Below are positions 27,736-35,698 of a stretch of 64,000 bases of DNA, one piece after another. The translations under genes were made by a program, and so were the position numbers. The stretch is taken from assembly GCF_040253635.1 (NCBI RefSeq), contig NZ_JBEJGX010000003.1, forward strand, positions 8,395,501-8,459,500, given 5' to 3'. How positions within the stretch are numbered: the first letter of the stretch is position 1; each line of letters starts with the position of its first letter. Source of the stretch: Streptomyces sp. Edi2. Lineage in GTDB: Bacteria > Actinomycetota > Actinomycetes > Streptomycetales > Streptomycetaceae. The notes below the pieces were generated by a model, which did no database searches, had not been told where the DNA came from, and saw only the letters and a program-made list of their open reading frames with translations.

Positions 27736-28415
27736 TCCGGCAGTATTGCGTGCTCGGGTGAAGTGCCTCCGCGGGCCACCACCGTGGAGGGCTTCACGGG
27801 CCGGTCCTTGATCGCGAAGCGCCGCAGGAAGAACTGCGCCATGGGCCCGATGGCCAGCGCATAGACCACCGTGCCGGCCCCGACGGACCCGCCGAGCAGG
27901 AAGCCGGTGGCCAGCACCGTCACCTCGATGCAGGTCCGCACCAGCCGCACCGGACGGCCGGTCCGCAGATGCAGCCCGGTCATCAGCCCGTCGCGCGGCC
28001 CCGGACCGAAATCGGCGGAGATGTACAGGCCGGTCGCGACACCGTTGAGCAGGACGGCGCCCGCCAGCAGCGGGATACGCGCGGCCAGCGAGTGCAACTG
28101 CGGCATCCAGGCCAGCGTCGCGTCCATCACCAGCCCGAGGATCACCACGTTGGCCACCGTGCCGAGGCCGGGACGCTGGCGCAGCGGGATCCACAGCAGC
28201 AGGATCAGCGCACCGGAGACGATGGTGACCGTGCCGATCGACAGGCCCGTATGGCGGGATATGCCCTGGTTCAGCACGCTCCACGGCTCCAGGCCGAGCC
28301 CGGCCCGCAGCATCAGCCCCATGCTCACGCCGTACAGCGCCAGTCCCGCGAAGAGCTGGATGAGCCGGCGCACCGGCAGCCCCCTCCCCGGTCCGGTTTC
28401 CCTGAATATGGACAT
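27732..28415 (-). CDS. yczE: YczE/YitT-family membrane protein
   Basis: A 227-aa integral membrane protein with about five helices (for example LIQLFAGLALYGVSMGLMLRAGLG, IGTVTIVSGALILLLWIPL, VVILGLVMDATLAWMP). The conserved LGLEPWSVLNQGISRHTGLSIGT and FGPGPRDGLMTGLHLRTG segments identify the YczE group. AGGAGGGGG precedes ATG 28415. It is divergent from a MocR regulator, which is the classical arrangement of yczE with the YczR subgroup of MocR proteins; its transport or sensing role is unknown. It shares a transcript with the GDPD gene. Confidence 0.9.
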   Translation of the reverse strand: MSIFRETGPGRGLPVRRLIQLFAGLALYGVSMGLMLRAGLGLEPWSVLNQGISRHTGLSIGTVTIVSGALILLLWIPLRQRPGLGTVANVVILGLVMDATLAWMPQLHSLAARIPLLAGAVLLNGVATGLYISADFGPGPRDGLMTGLHLRTGRPVRLVRTCIEVTVLATGFLLGGSVGAGTVVYALAIGPMAQFFLRRFAIKDRPVKPSTVVARGGTSPEHAILPE

Positions 28416-28515
28416 GATTTTCCCCCTCCTGGCAGGATTGGACCGACGCATGACACCATGTGGCAGGTCCGGGCTCACGAAGTAGAGCCAATTCGGGGAA
28501 GGTGGACTGATCTTT
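28416..28515. promoter_or_regulatory. Divergent yczE/MocR control region
   Basis: The 100-bp intergenic region holds GGACC and GGTCC arms (about 28440 and 28466), outer ATTGG/CCAAT arms, and a GTGGACT direct repeat (28502-28508 and 28524-28530, 22 bp apart, the second inside the regulator's first codons). Direct repeats about two helical turns apart are common MocR operators. Confidence 0.4.
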
Positions 28516-30021
28516 ATGGCTCAGTGGACTTCAGCGGTGGGTGCACCCCAACTCGCCCGGCTGCTCCGGTCGCAGGCCCCGTGCGATGCCCAACTCACGG
28601 CCGCCGGACGCCGGTTGCCCGCCTACCGCAGCCTCGCCGACGGCATCCGGCTGCTCGTACTGGAGGGCCGGGTGCCGGTCGCCGCGCGCCTGCCCGCCGA
28701 GCGCGAGCTGGCCGCCGCCTTCGGCGTCAGCCGCACCACCGTCGCCGCCGCCTATGAAGCGCTGCGCGCCGAGGGATTCCTGGAGTCCCGGCGCGGCTCG
28801 GGCAGTTGGACCGCCGTCCCGGCCGGCAACCCGCTGCCCACCCGCGGCCTGGAACCGCTGCCCCCGGAGGCCGCCGGCTCCATGATCGACCTGGGCTGCG
28901 CCGCGCTTCCGGCTCCCGAGCCGTGGCTCACCCGCGCCTTCCAGGGCGCGATGGCCGACCTTCCGCTCTACGCCCATACCCACGGCGACTACCCCGCAGG
29001 GCTGCCGGTCCTCCGCCAGGCCCTCGCCGACCGCTACACCGCCCGTGGGATCCCCACCATGCCCGAGCAGATCATGGTGACCACGGGCGCGATGGGCGCG
29101 GTGGCCGCGATCTGCAAGCTGTGTACGCGCCCCGGCGAGCGGGTGGCCGTCGACTCCCCGTCGTACGCCAACATCCTGCAGCTGATGCGGGACGCCGGCG
29201 CCCGGCTCGTCCCGGTCGCGCTCGCCGACAAGCTGGCCGGCTGGGACATCCCCGTCTGGCGCCAGGTGATGCGCGATGCCGCGCCCCGTATGGCGTATGT
29301 CGTCGCCGACTTCCACAACCCCACCGGCACCCTCGCCACCGAGGACCAGCGCCGGCGCCTCGTCGATGCCGCCCGGTCGGCCGGCACCCTGCTCGTCGTC
29401 GACGAGACCATGGCCGAACTCCAGCTGGACGAGGACCCCGCACCGCCCCGCCAGGTGTGCGCGTTCGACCCCGCCGGCAGCGCCGTGATCACGGTCGGCT
29501 CGGCGAGCAAGGCGTTCTGGGCCGGGATGCGGATCGGCTGGGTGCGTGCCGCCCCCGACATCATCCGCAGTCTGGTTGCCGCCCGCGCCTACTCCGACCT
29601 GGGCTCACCGGTTCTCGAACAACTCGCCATCGCCTCGCTCCTGGAAGGCGGCGGCTGGGAAGCGGCCGTCGGCATCCGCCGCGAGCAGGCCCGCGAGAAC
29701 CGCGACGCGATCGTAGAGGCGCTGCACCGGCACCTCCCCGACTGGGAGTTCAGCGTCCCCCGCGGCGGCCTCACCCTCTGGGCGCGTACCGGCGGACTCT
29801 CCGGCTCCCGGATCGCGGAGGCGGGGGAGCGGCTCGGGGTACGGGTGCCCTCCGGCCCGAGGTTCGGTGTCGACGGTGCCTTCGAGGGCTTCGTACGGCT
29901 GCCCTTCACGGTCAGCGGAGCCGTCGCCGAAGAGGCCGCGGTCCGGCTGGCCGGCGCCGCGCGGCTGGTGGCGACGGGCGCACCCGTGGACACGGAGATG
30001 CGGCACGCGTTCGTGGCCTGA
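28516..30021 (+). CDS. MocR-family (YczR-like) PLP regulator
   Basis: A 501-aa chimera of a GntR-type winged helix (LADGIRLLVLEGRVPVAARLPAERELAAAFGVSRTTVAAAYEALRAEGFLESRRGSGS, residues about 43-98) and a fold-type I aminotransferase domain (about 120-490). The PLP lysine lies in VGSASKAFWAGMRIGW, the PLP-stacking and Asp/Tyr contacts in VVADFHNPTGTL and LLVVDETMAEL. It has no dedicated aminotransferase partner; these proteins bind PLP as an effector. Its divergent partner is yczE, which is probably the regulated gene. Confidence 0.93.
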   Translation: MAQWTSAVGAPQLARLLRSQAPCDAQLTAAGRRLPAYRSLADGIRLLVLEGRVPVAARLPAERELAAAFGVSRTTVAAAYEALRAEGFLESRRGSGSWTAVPAGNPLPTRGLEPLPPEAAGSMIDLGCAALPAPEPWLTRAFQGAMADLPLYAHTHGDYPAGLPVLRQALADRYTARGIPTMPEQIMVTTGAMGAVAAICKLCTRPGERVAVDSPSYANILQLMRDAGARLVPVALADKLAGWDIPVWRQVMRDAAPRMAYVVADFHNPTGTLATEDQRRRLVDAARSAGTLLVVDETMAELQLDEDPAPPRQVCAFDPAGSAVITVGSASKAFWAGMRIGWVRAAPDIIRSLVAARAYSDLGSPVLEQLAIASLLEGGGWEAAVGIRREQARENRDAIVEALHRHLPDWEFSVPRGGLTLWARTGGLSGSRIAEAGERLGVRVPSGPRFGVDGAFEGFVRLPFTVSGAVAEEAAVRLAGAARLVATGAPVDTEMRHAFVA

Positions 30022-30069
30022 CGGCTGATCAGGGCCCGTCCTCCGGGTGGGACCTCGCACTCGGAAGCC

Positions 30070-31989
30070 TCACCCCTCGGTGGGCACGGCCTCCACCGAC
30101 CCGTTGACCGCGCGGGATTCGCCACCCTTGACGGTCCGCACCCGCGCCGCCGCGCCCACCGGCTCGGCGGGGGCCTTGGTCTTTCCGGCATCCGGTGCCG
30201 CAGCGGTCGCCGCGGCATCGCCGACCGCCGTGGTGTCGCGGGGCGGCTCTGCCGCATCGGGGTCTCCAGCCTCCCCGGCCTCCCCGGACTTGCGCATGCT
30301 CACCCGCCGGCCGGTATCCGCGGACGGACCCACGTCACCCGGCCCGCCGCCGGTCGCCGGTGTGGCCGATTCCGCCTCGTCGGCGGGCTCCGTCCCATCG
30401 GTCGGTCCCGCCTCGTCGACCGGCCCCGCCGCCTCAGCCGGTCCCGCCTCGTCGGCCGGGACCGTACGCTCCGGCAACAGCGACAGGACGGCCTGCCGGA
30501 GCGCCTGCCCGGTGGCGTCGTCGAGCGGATCGGGCGTGGCCGGCACCTGGAGGCGCAGTACCGGGGCGGACCCCAGGCGCACATAGCCGCGGCCCGGTGG
30601 CACGCTCGCGGTCGGCGTGGTGTGCGGCGGCGCCCCGAGCACCGCCCGTACCTCCTCCGCCGTGGCGGGGCCGAGCACCACCCGCGCCTTGGTGTGTGCC
30701 CGCACGGGCTCGCTCAGCAGCTCGGCGCTCTCGAACTGGTCGGCCACGACCACCGTGATCTGGGCGGCCCGGCCGTGCCGCAGCGGCGTCTGAAGCCACC
30801 GCTGCGGATCGTCCCGGCCCTCCGCGACCGCCACATGGGCCAGCGCCGTCGGACGGTCCGCGAGGATCCACAGGGGCCGCCGGGTGTCCTCCGGCGCCGG
30901 CCTGCCGGCCTGCCGGGCCCGGTTCGCCGCGATCAGCCGCCGCTCGGTCTCATGGGACGCCCACTCCAGGGCCGCCAATGCACCCGCAAGACCGCTCTCC
31001 ACCCCCAGTACCCCACGGCGTCCGGACAGACAGCCGTACTCGCCGGTGCCGCCGCCGTCGATGACCAGCACCTCACCGTGCTGCAGTGCCTGCAGCGCGA
31101 TCGAGCGCAGCAGGGTCGTGGCGCCCGTTCCCGGCTGCCCCAGGACGAGCAGATGCGGTTCGGTGGAGCGCGGCCCGGTACGCCAGACCACCGGCGGCGC
31201 ATCCCGGGTCTCGTCCCCGGCGGTGACCGGCAGGGTCCGCCGGACGGCGTCCGCGTCGGTGAATCCCAGCACCGTCTCGCCCGGTGAGGTGACGAAGCGC
31301 TGCGCGGCGATATCGGCGGGCAGCGCGCCGAGCACGCTCACGGTGAGCTGATTGGCCAGCTCGTCCCACCCGAAGTGGTACTCGCGGCCGCGGCCCGCCT
31401 TGGCGTACAGCACCTGCTCGATGCGGACCCGGGACTGGTCCTCACCGTCGGTGAAGTACGCCGGGTACTTCAGCTGCAGGCGTTCGATCCGCCCGCTCTC
31501 GTCGAAGGCGTGCTCGGTGAAGACCCGCTCCCAGCCGCCGTCGTGCGCATACAGGGGGCTGGGGTCGCCCTCGACGGAGAAGTAGGGCACCAGCGCCTCG
31601 TAGAGCGCCTGCAGCCGCTCCCGCTCGGCCTCTCCGGGGCCGGTGTCCACGGGCGTGCGCTCCCGTCCCGCCCAGGCCCCCGCGCCCATCACCGTGATCA
31701 GGGCGAGCAGCGGCCCGTACGGCACCAGGCACACGACCAGCACACACGCGCCGACGAAGAAGGCCAGCGGACCGCGGCTCTCCCGGGGCGTCTCGACCCA
31801 GCGTCCCCGTCCTGCCGCACCCAGCCGGCGCAGCCCCCGGCCGATGGTGATCAGTGGATGGAACACGTCACAGGCGCTGTCGGCAGCGGTCCGCGCGAGT
31901 TCCCGGCTGCGGGCGAGCGAAGCGCTGTGGGTCATGCGGGCGAGCGGTGCGCTGTGGGTCAGGATGCGGGGCAGGGGTCGACGGGCCAC
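30070..31989 (-). CDS. FtsK/TraB-like protein, degenerate Walker A
   Basis: A 639-aa protein with one membrane hairpin (about residues 74-105, PLAFFVGACVLVVCLVPYGP) and a P-loop NTPase-like domain. The Walker-A position reads GQPGTGATTLLRS (residues 284-296): the invariant lysine of GxxxxGK(S/T) is Ala. LWILADRP is in the Walker-B region. The context resembles plasmid-transfer TraB/FtsK-type ATP-binding proteins. The last 140 residues are a low-complexity Pro/Ala/Glu/Asp tail. GTG 31989 has AGGAG five bases upstream. A 64-aa membrane protein gene precedes it by 254 bp on the same strand. Function unknown; nucleotide hydrolysis is doubtful. Confidence 0.75.
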   Translation of the reverse strand: MARRPLPRILTHSAPLARMTHSASLARSRELARTAADSACDVFHPLITIGRGLRRLGAAGRGRWVETPRESRGPLAFFVGACVLVVCLVPYGPLLALITVMGAGAWAGRERTPVDTGPGEAERERLQALYEALVPYFSVEGDPSPLYAHDGGWERVFTEHAFDESGRIERLQLKYPAYFTDGEDQSRVRIEQVLYAKAGRGREYHFGWDELANQLTVSVLGALPADIAAQRFVTSPGETVLGFTDADAVRRTLPVTAGDETRDAPPVVWRTGPRSTEPHLLVLGQPGTGATTLLRSIALQALQHGEVLVIDGGGTGEYGCLSGRRGVLGVESGLAGALAALEWASHETERRLIAANRARQAGRPAPEDTRRPLWILADRPTALAHVAVAEGRDDPQRWLQTPLRHGRAAQITVVVADQFESAELLSEPVRAHTKARVVLGPATAEEVRAVLGAPPHTTPTASVPPGRGYVRLGSAPVLRLQVPATPDPLDDATGQALRQAVLSLLPERTVPADEAGPAEAAGPVDEAGPTDGTEPADEAESATPATGGGPGDVGPSADTGRRVSMRKSGEAGEAGDPDAAEPPRDTTAVGDAAATAAAPDAGKTKAPAEPVGAAARVRTVKGGESRAVNGSVEAVPTEG

Positions 31990-32243
31990 ATCGTCTCCTG
32001 TTGCTCGTGGCGGTGGTGGTGCGGGGCGTGGCAGTGGTCGTGGAGGCGGCTCGGTGTGGGCGGCGAGCCGGGAGCGCTGCATACGGAGCCGCCCGGACGG
32101 AAGGTGGTGCGGCCCGTTCGGGCGGGACCCGTGGAGTGGCACCGGACGACGGCTCCGCACCGTGGACGACGACTCCGGAACGACGGCTGAGGTTCAGGAA
32201 CGAGGGCTGACGACTCCGGAGGACGGATGACGACCGGACGGCC

Positions 32244-32438
32244 CTAGATCTTGATCCCCCCGAGGAGGCTCGCCAGGCTCGCCCCGCCGGCCTTGATGCT
32301 GGGGGCGATGGCGGAGCTGGCGAGATAGAACCCGAAGAGCGCGGAGACCAGTGCATGCGACAACTTCAGGCCGTCTTTGCGGAAGAAGAGGAAGACGATG
32401 ACACCGAGCAGGACGACGCCGGAAATGGACAGAATCAT
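32244..32438 (-). CDS. 64-aa membrane protein
   Basis: A very small hydrophobic protein with two predicted membrane segments: ILSISGVVLLGVIVFLFF at the N-terminus and ALVSALFGFYLASSAIA after the basic turn RKDGLKLSH, ending with a Gly/Ala/Ser-rich amphipathic tail GGASLASLLGGIKI. ATG 32438 is preceded by AGGAGAG at eight bases. It is upstream of, and co-directional with, the TraB/FtsK-like protein, as seen for small Spd-type membrane proteins near plasmid transfer genes. That analogy is inference only. Confidence 0.8.
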   Translation of the reverse strand: MILSISGVVLLGVIVFLFFRKDGLKLSHALVSALFGFYLASSAIAPSIKAGGASLASLLGGIKI

Positions 32439-32632
32439 GGGGGTTCTCTCCTGGGTGATGGGGACGGACACCATGAGTTCTTCCAGCCTCACAGTACGTA
32501 TCAAGCCACGAAAAGCTGCAAATGGGTGATTTGTCGTGGGAATTCCCCAAATGGGTGTATCTCCAGGGCGTGCCGCTCCGGCGTGTGCTGGGCGTGTCGC
32601 GGTCCCGGTCGGCCGACCGGCACAATCGTGGG

Positions 32633-33118
32633 GTGTCGAAGCCGAACAAGCCGATCAAGTCCAAGAAGCCGGGCAAGTCGAAGAAGCCGGGCAAGACGGA
32701 GAGCGTGCCGCGCCGCCCGGCCGCCGCTGTCAGCGCCGCCTCACCGTGCCCGTGCGGACGGACCGAGGCCTACGGCGACTGCTGCGCCCCCTTTCACCAG
32801 GGGAGCGCCACCGCCCCGACCGCGGAGCGCCTGATGCGTTCGCGCTACAGCGCCTTTGCCGTCGGTGACGCCGGATACCTGCTGCGCACCTGGCACCCGA
32901 CGACCCGTCCCGGCAGTCTCGAACTCGACCCGGCCCAGCGCTGGAGCGGCCTGGACATCCTCGGCACCACCGGTGGCAGCGCCTTCCACGCCGAGGGCAC
33001 CGTGGAATTCCGTGCCCACTTCACCCTGCACGGCCACGCCGACAGCCAGTACGAGCACAGCCGCTTCGTCCGCGAGAACGGCCAGTGGGTCTACCTCGAC
33101 GCTCTGCCGTCGGCGTAG
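32633..33118 (+). CDS. YchJ-family protein with SEC-C motif
   Basis: A 161-aa UPF0225/YchJ protein. After a Lys/Pro-rich N-terminal tail (KSKKPGKSKKPGKTE) comes the SEC-C zinc motif SPCPCGRTEAYGDCCAPFHQG and then an NTF2-like domain with AERLMRSRYSAFAVGDAGYLLRTWHP and the C-terminal YEHSRFVRENGQWVYLDA. The zinc motif is C-x-C...CC as in SecA C-termini. GTG 32633 is chosen because the sequence upstream is not conserved-looking. Function is unknown; the SEC-C motif often mediates protein contacts. It converges with the S4 gene with a 12-bp gap. Confidence 0.9.
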   Translation: MSKPNKPIKSKKPGKSKKPGKTESVPRRPAAAVSAASPCPCGRTEAYGDCCAPFHQGSATAPTAERLMRSRYSAFAVGDAGYLLRTWHPTTRPGSLELDPAQRWSGLDILGTTGGSAFHAEGTVEFRAHFTLHGHADSQYEHSRFVRENGQWVYLDALPSA

Positions 33119-33130
33119 GCGCCGCTCCGT

Positions 33131-33505
33131 TCAGAGCCCGCGCAGTTGGTCGATCTCGCGGCGGTCGCGCTTGGTGGGCCGTCCGGTGCCGCGCTCGCGC
33201 AGTGCGACGACCGGAACCTCCTCGCGCGGCGGGACCGGCGGACTGTTGTCGATGAAGCACTCGGCGGCAACGGCCGCGCCCACCCGCTTGCGCACCAGCC
33301 GCGAGACGACCACGATCCGCTCCCGGCCCGCGTGCCGCAGCCGCACCTCGTCGCCGTTGCGCACCGCATGGGCCGGCTTCACTCGTTCGCCGTTGACCCG
33401 TACGTGCCCCGCACGGCAGGCCGCCGCGGCCATCGACCGCGTCTTGGTGAGCCGTACCGACCAGATCCAGCTGTCGATGCGGGTGGTCCCCTCGTCTGAA
33501 GCCAT
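33131..33505 (-). CDS. S4-domain RNA-binding protein (Hsp15-like)
   Basis: A 124-aa basic protein of the Hsp15/HslR type. The S4 motif is at residues 9-55: RIDSWIWSVRLTKTRSMAAAACRAGHVRVNGERVKPAHAVRNGDEVRL. A long basic C-terminal part (SRLVRKRVG, RPTKRDRREIDQLR) follows. Hsp15 rescues stalled 50S subunits carrying nascent chains after heat stress in E. coli; a comparable ribosome or rRNA role is likely. It is a single gene, convergent with YchJ. Confidence 0.9.
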   Translation of the reverse strand: MASDEGTTRIDSWIWSVRLTKTRSMAAAACRAGHVRVNGERVKPAHAVRNGDEVRLRHAGRERIVVVSRLVRKRVGAAVAAECFIDNSPPVPPREEVPVVALRERGTGRPTKRDRREIDQLRGL

Positions 33506-33586
33506 ACCAAGACTCTAGAACGGGCGCCCGGCGAGCGGTGGCGCGACGGCCGGGGGGTGTCCCACTACGGCCCGGCGGCCCGACCG

Positions 33587-34711
33587 TCAGCCCGTCTTCC
33601 GGCCCGCCTTCCCGCCCGTCGCCTTCTTGGCGGTGCTCTTCGATGCCTTCTTCGTGGAGGCGCCGGCGCCCGAGGTGCGGGAGCTCGTGCCGGTCTTCCT
33701 GGCCGGCGAAGCGGCCTTCGTCCGGCCGCCGGAGGTCTTCGCCGCGGACGCCGTCTTCTTGCCGGTGGTCTTCTTCGCGGTGGCCGAACCGGAGCTGGTC
33801 TTCTTCGCCGCCTTCTTCGCCGGAGTGCCGCTCCGACCGGAGGCGCGCGGCCCGGCCTCGGCCTTCTTCTTCGCCGGCTTCCGCCCCCGTAGGGAGGTCA
33901 CGGACGCCGACTCCGCCCGGGCGTCGGGCTCCCCGCCGCCCTGCGCCGCCCGCACGCTCTTCTCCAGGGCCGCCGTGAGATCGATGACCTGGGCGCCGGA
34001 GCTGTCCGACGCGGCGGGGGCGGCCGGCTCCCCGCCCTCCACCTTGGCGGCCACCAGCTCCTCGACGGCCTCGCGGTAGTCGTCGTGGAGTTCGGCGGGG
34101 TCCAGCTCGCCCAGGGAGTCCATCAGCGTCTCGGCCAGCGTCAGCTCGTTCTCGCGAAGGTCGACATCGTCGGGTGCCACTCCGTCGGCGGAACGGATCT
34201 GATCGGGCCACAGCAGCGTATGCATCACGATCGCCTGGTCGTACGCCCGCAGCATCGCCAGCGACTCCCGCCCCCGCATCGCCACCTTGCCGACCGCGAC
34301 CTTTTGGTGGTGCTCCAGCGCCTCCCGCAGCAGGGTGTACGGCTTGGTCGCGGATGCTCCGTTGGGGCCCAGGTAGTAGGCCTTGTCCATCTGGAGGGGA
34401 TCGATCTCGGCGGGGTCGACGAAGGACAGGATCGACAGCGTCTTGGCGGTCGGCATCGGCAGCTGGGACAGATCGTCGTCGGTGATCGGTACGACGGTCT
34501 CGTCGCCCGGCGCCTGATAGCCCTTGCCGACCTCCTCGTTCGGGACCTCCTCGCCGTCGAGCTCACAGATCTTCCGGTACTGGACCTGCGCGCCGTCCTT
34601 GTCGTGAATGCGCACGAAAGAGACCGACGAGGTGCGCTCGGTGGCGCTGTAGGTCTTCACGGGGATGGTGACCAGACCGAAGGAGATGGAGCCGTTCCAG
34701 ATAGATCGCAT
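33587..34711 (-). CDS. ku: Ku protein of non-homologous end joining
   Basis: A 374-aa bacterial Ku homodimer subunit that rings broken DNA ends. The Ku core (residues about 1-255) begins MRSIWNGSISFGLVTIPVK and includes RKICELDGEEV, YKG-type GYQAPGDETVVPITDDDL and LREALEHHQKVAVGKVAMRGRE. From about residue 255 there is a 115-residue Lys/Ala/Ser/Thr-rich tail (AKKAAKKTSS, SKSTAKKATGGKAGRK), longer than in compact Ku proteins and suited to DNA binding. AAGGG is seven bases before the ATG. It is divergent from the LigD polymerase with only about 30 bp between starts. Confidence 0.96.
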   Translation of the reverse strand: MRSIWNGSISFGLVTIPVKTYSATERTSSVSFVRIHDKDGAQVQYRKICELDGEEVPNEEVGKGYQAPGDETVVPITDDDLSQLPMPTAKTLSILSFVDPAEIDPLQMDKAYYLGPNGASATKPYTLLREALEHHQKVAVGKVAMRGRESLAMLRAYDQAIVMHTLLWPDQIRSADGVAPDDVDLRENELTLAETLMDSLGELDPAELHDDYREAVEELVAAKVEGGEPAAPAASDSSGAQVIDLTAALEKSVRAAQGGGEPDARAESASVTSLRGRKPAKKKAEAGPRASGRSGTPAKKAAKKTSSGSATAKKTTGKKTASAAKTSGGRTKAASPARKTGTSSRTSGAGASTKKASKSTAKKATGGKAGRKTG

Positions 34712-34741
34712 CGTTCATCCCTTATGTGGGATTCTCATCGT

Positions 34742-35689
34742 ATGTCGCCGATCACCGACGTGGAGGGGCGGCGCCTCCCGCTGACCAACCTGGACAAGGT
34801 CCTCTACGCCGAGACCGCCACCACCAAGGGCGAGGTCCTGCACTACTGCACCACCGTCGCCGGCCCGCTGCTCGCCCACCTCCACGACCGGCCGCTCTCC
34901 TTCCTGCGCTACCCCGACGGGCCGGAAGGCCAGTGCTTCTTCACCAAGAACGTGCCGCCCGGTGCGCCCTCCTGGGTGAAGACCTGCGAGGTCCCCCATA
35001 CGACATCCGGGCCCGCCCGTCAGGTGCTGCTGCAGGACCTGCCCTCGCTGGTCTGGGCCGCGAACCTGGTCGTCGAACTGCACACCCCGCAGTGGAAGTG
35101 CCAGGCACCGGGCATCGCGGACCGCCTCGTCCTCGACCTGGATCCCGGCGCCCCGGCGACCATCGTGGAGTGCTGCGCCGCCGCGCAGTGGCTGTACGAC
35201 CGGCTGGCCGCCGACGGCCTGGAGGTCTGCGCGAAGACCAGCGGCTCCAAGGGACTGCACCTCATCGTGCCCATCGAACCCACCCCCTCCGAGCGGGCCA
35301 CCGCATACGCCAAGACCCTCGCCACCGAGGCCGCGGCGGCCCTCCCGGACCTTGTCGTGCCCAAGATGACCAAGGCCCTGCGTCCCGGCAAGGTCTTCCT
35401 CGACTTCTCCCAGAACGCCGCCGCCAAGACCACCGCCGTCGCCTACACGCTGCGTGCCCGCCCCACCCCCACCGTCTCCGCCCCCGTCACCCGGGACGAG
35501 ATCGCCGAGTGCACCGATCCACGGCAACTCAGCTTCCTCTTCGACGAGATCGCACCCCGCCTCGCACACCACGGCGACCTGCTCGGCCCGCTCCTCGACC
35601 CCGACCGGGCCCGGCCACTGCCGCGTGCGGCACCCCCGCGTGCGCCCGCAGCCCCCAACCGGACCGGTCCCAAGCGGAGTTCGACGTAG
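34742..35689 (+). CDS. ligD: LigD-type NHEJ polymerase (stand-alone)
   Basis: A 315-aa archaeo-eukaryotic primase-type polymerase that fills and extends ends during non-homologous end joining. It has the opening LTNLDKVLYAETATTKGEVLHYC, the metal-binding LVLDLDPGAPATI (two Asp), SGSKGLHLIVPIEP, and KVFLDFSQNAAAKTT (third Asp and 5'-phosphate contact). No ligase or nuclease domain is attached, as usual in Streptomyces. ATG 34742 matches the conserved beginning; an ATG at 34724 is also possible, and neither has a good ribosome-binding site. The C-terminus is a Pro/Arg tail. Confidence 0.94.
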   Translation: MSPITDVEGRRLPLTNLDKVLYAETATTKGEVLHYCTTVAGPLLAHLHDRPLSFLRYPDGPEGQCFFTKNVPPGAPSWVKTCEVPHTTSGPARQVLLQDLPSLVWAANLVVELHTPQWKCQAPGIADRLVLDLDPGAPATIVECCAAAQWLYDRLAADGLEVCAKTSGSKGLHLIVPIEPTPSERATAYAKTLATEAAAALPDLVVPKMTKALRPGKVFLDFSQNAAAKTTAVAYTLRARPTPTVSAPVTRDEIAECTDPRQLSFLFDEIAPRLAHHGDLLGPLLDPDRARPLPRAAPPRAPAAPNRTGPKRSST

Positions 35690-35698
35690 ATTGGCGGC

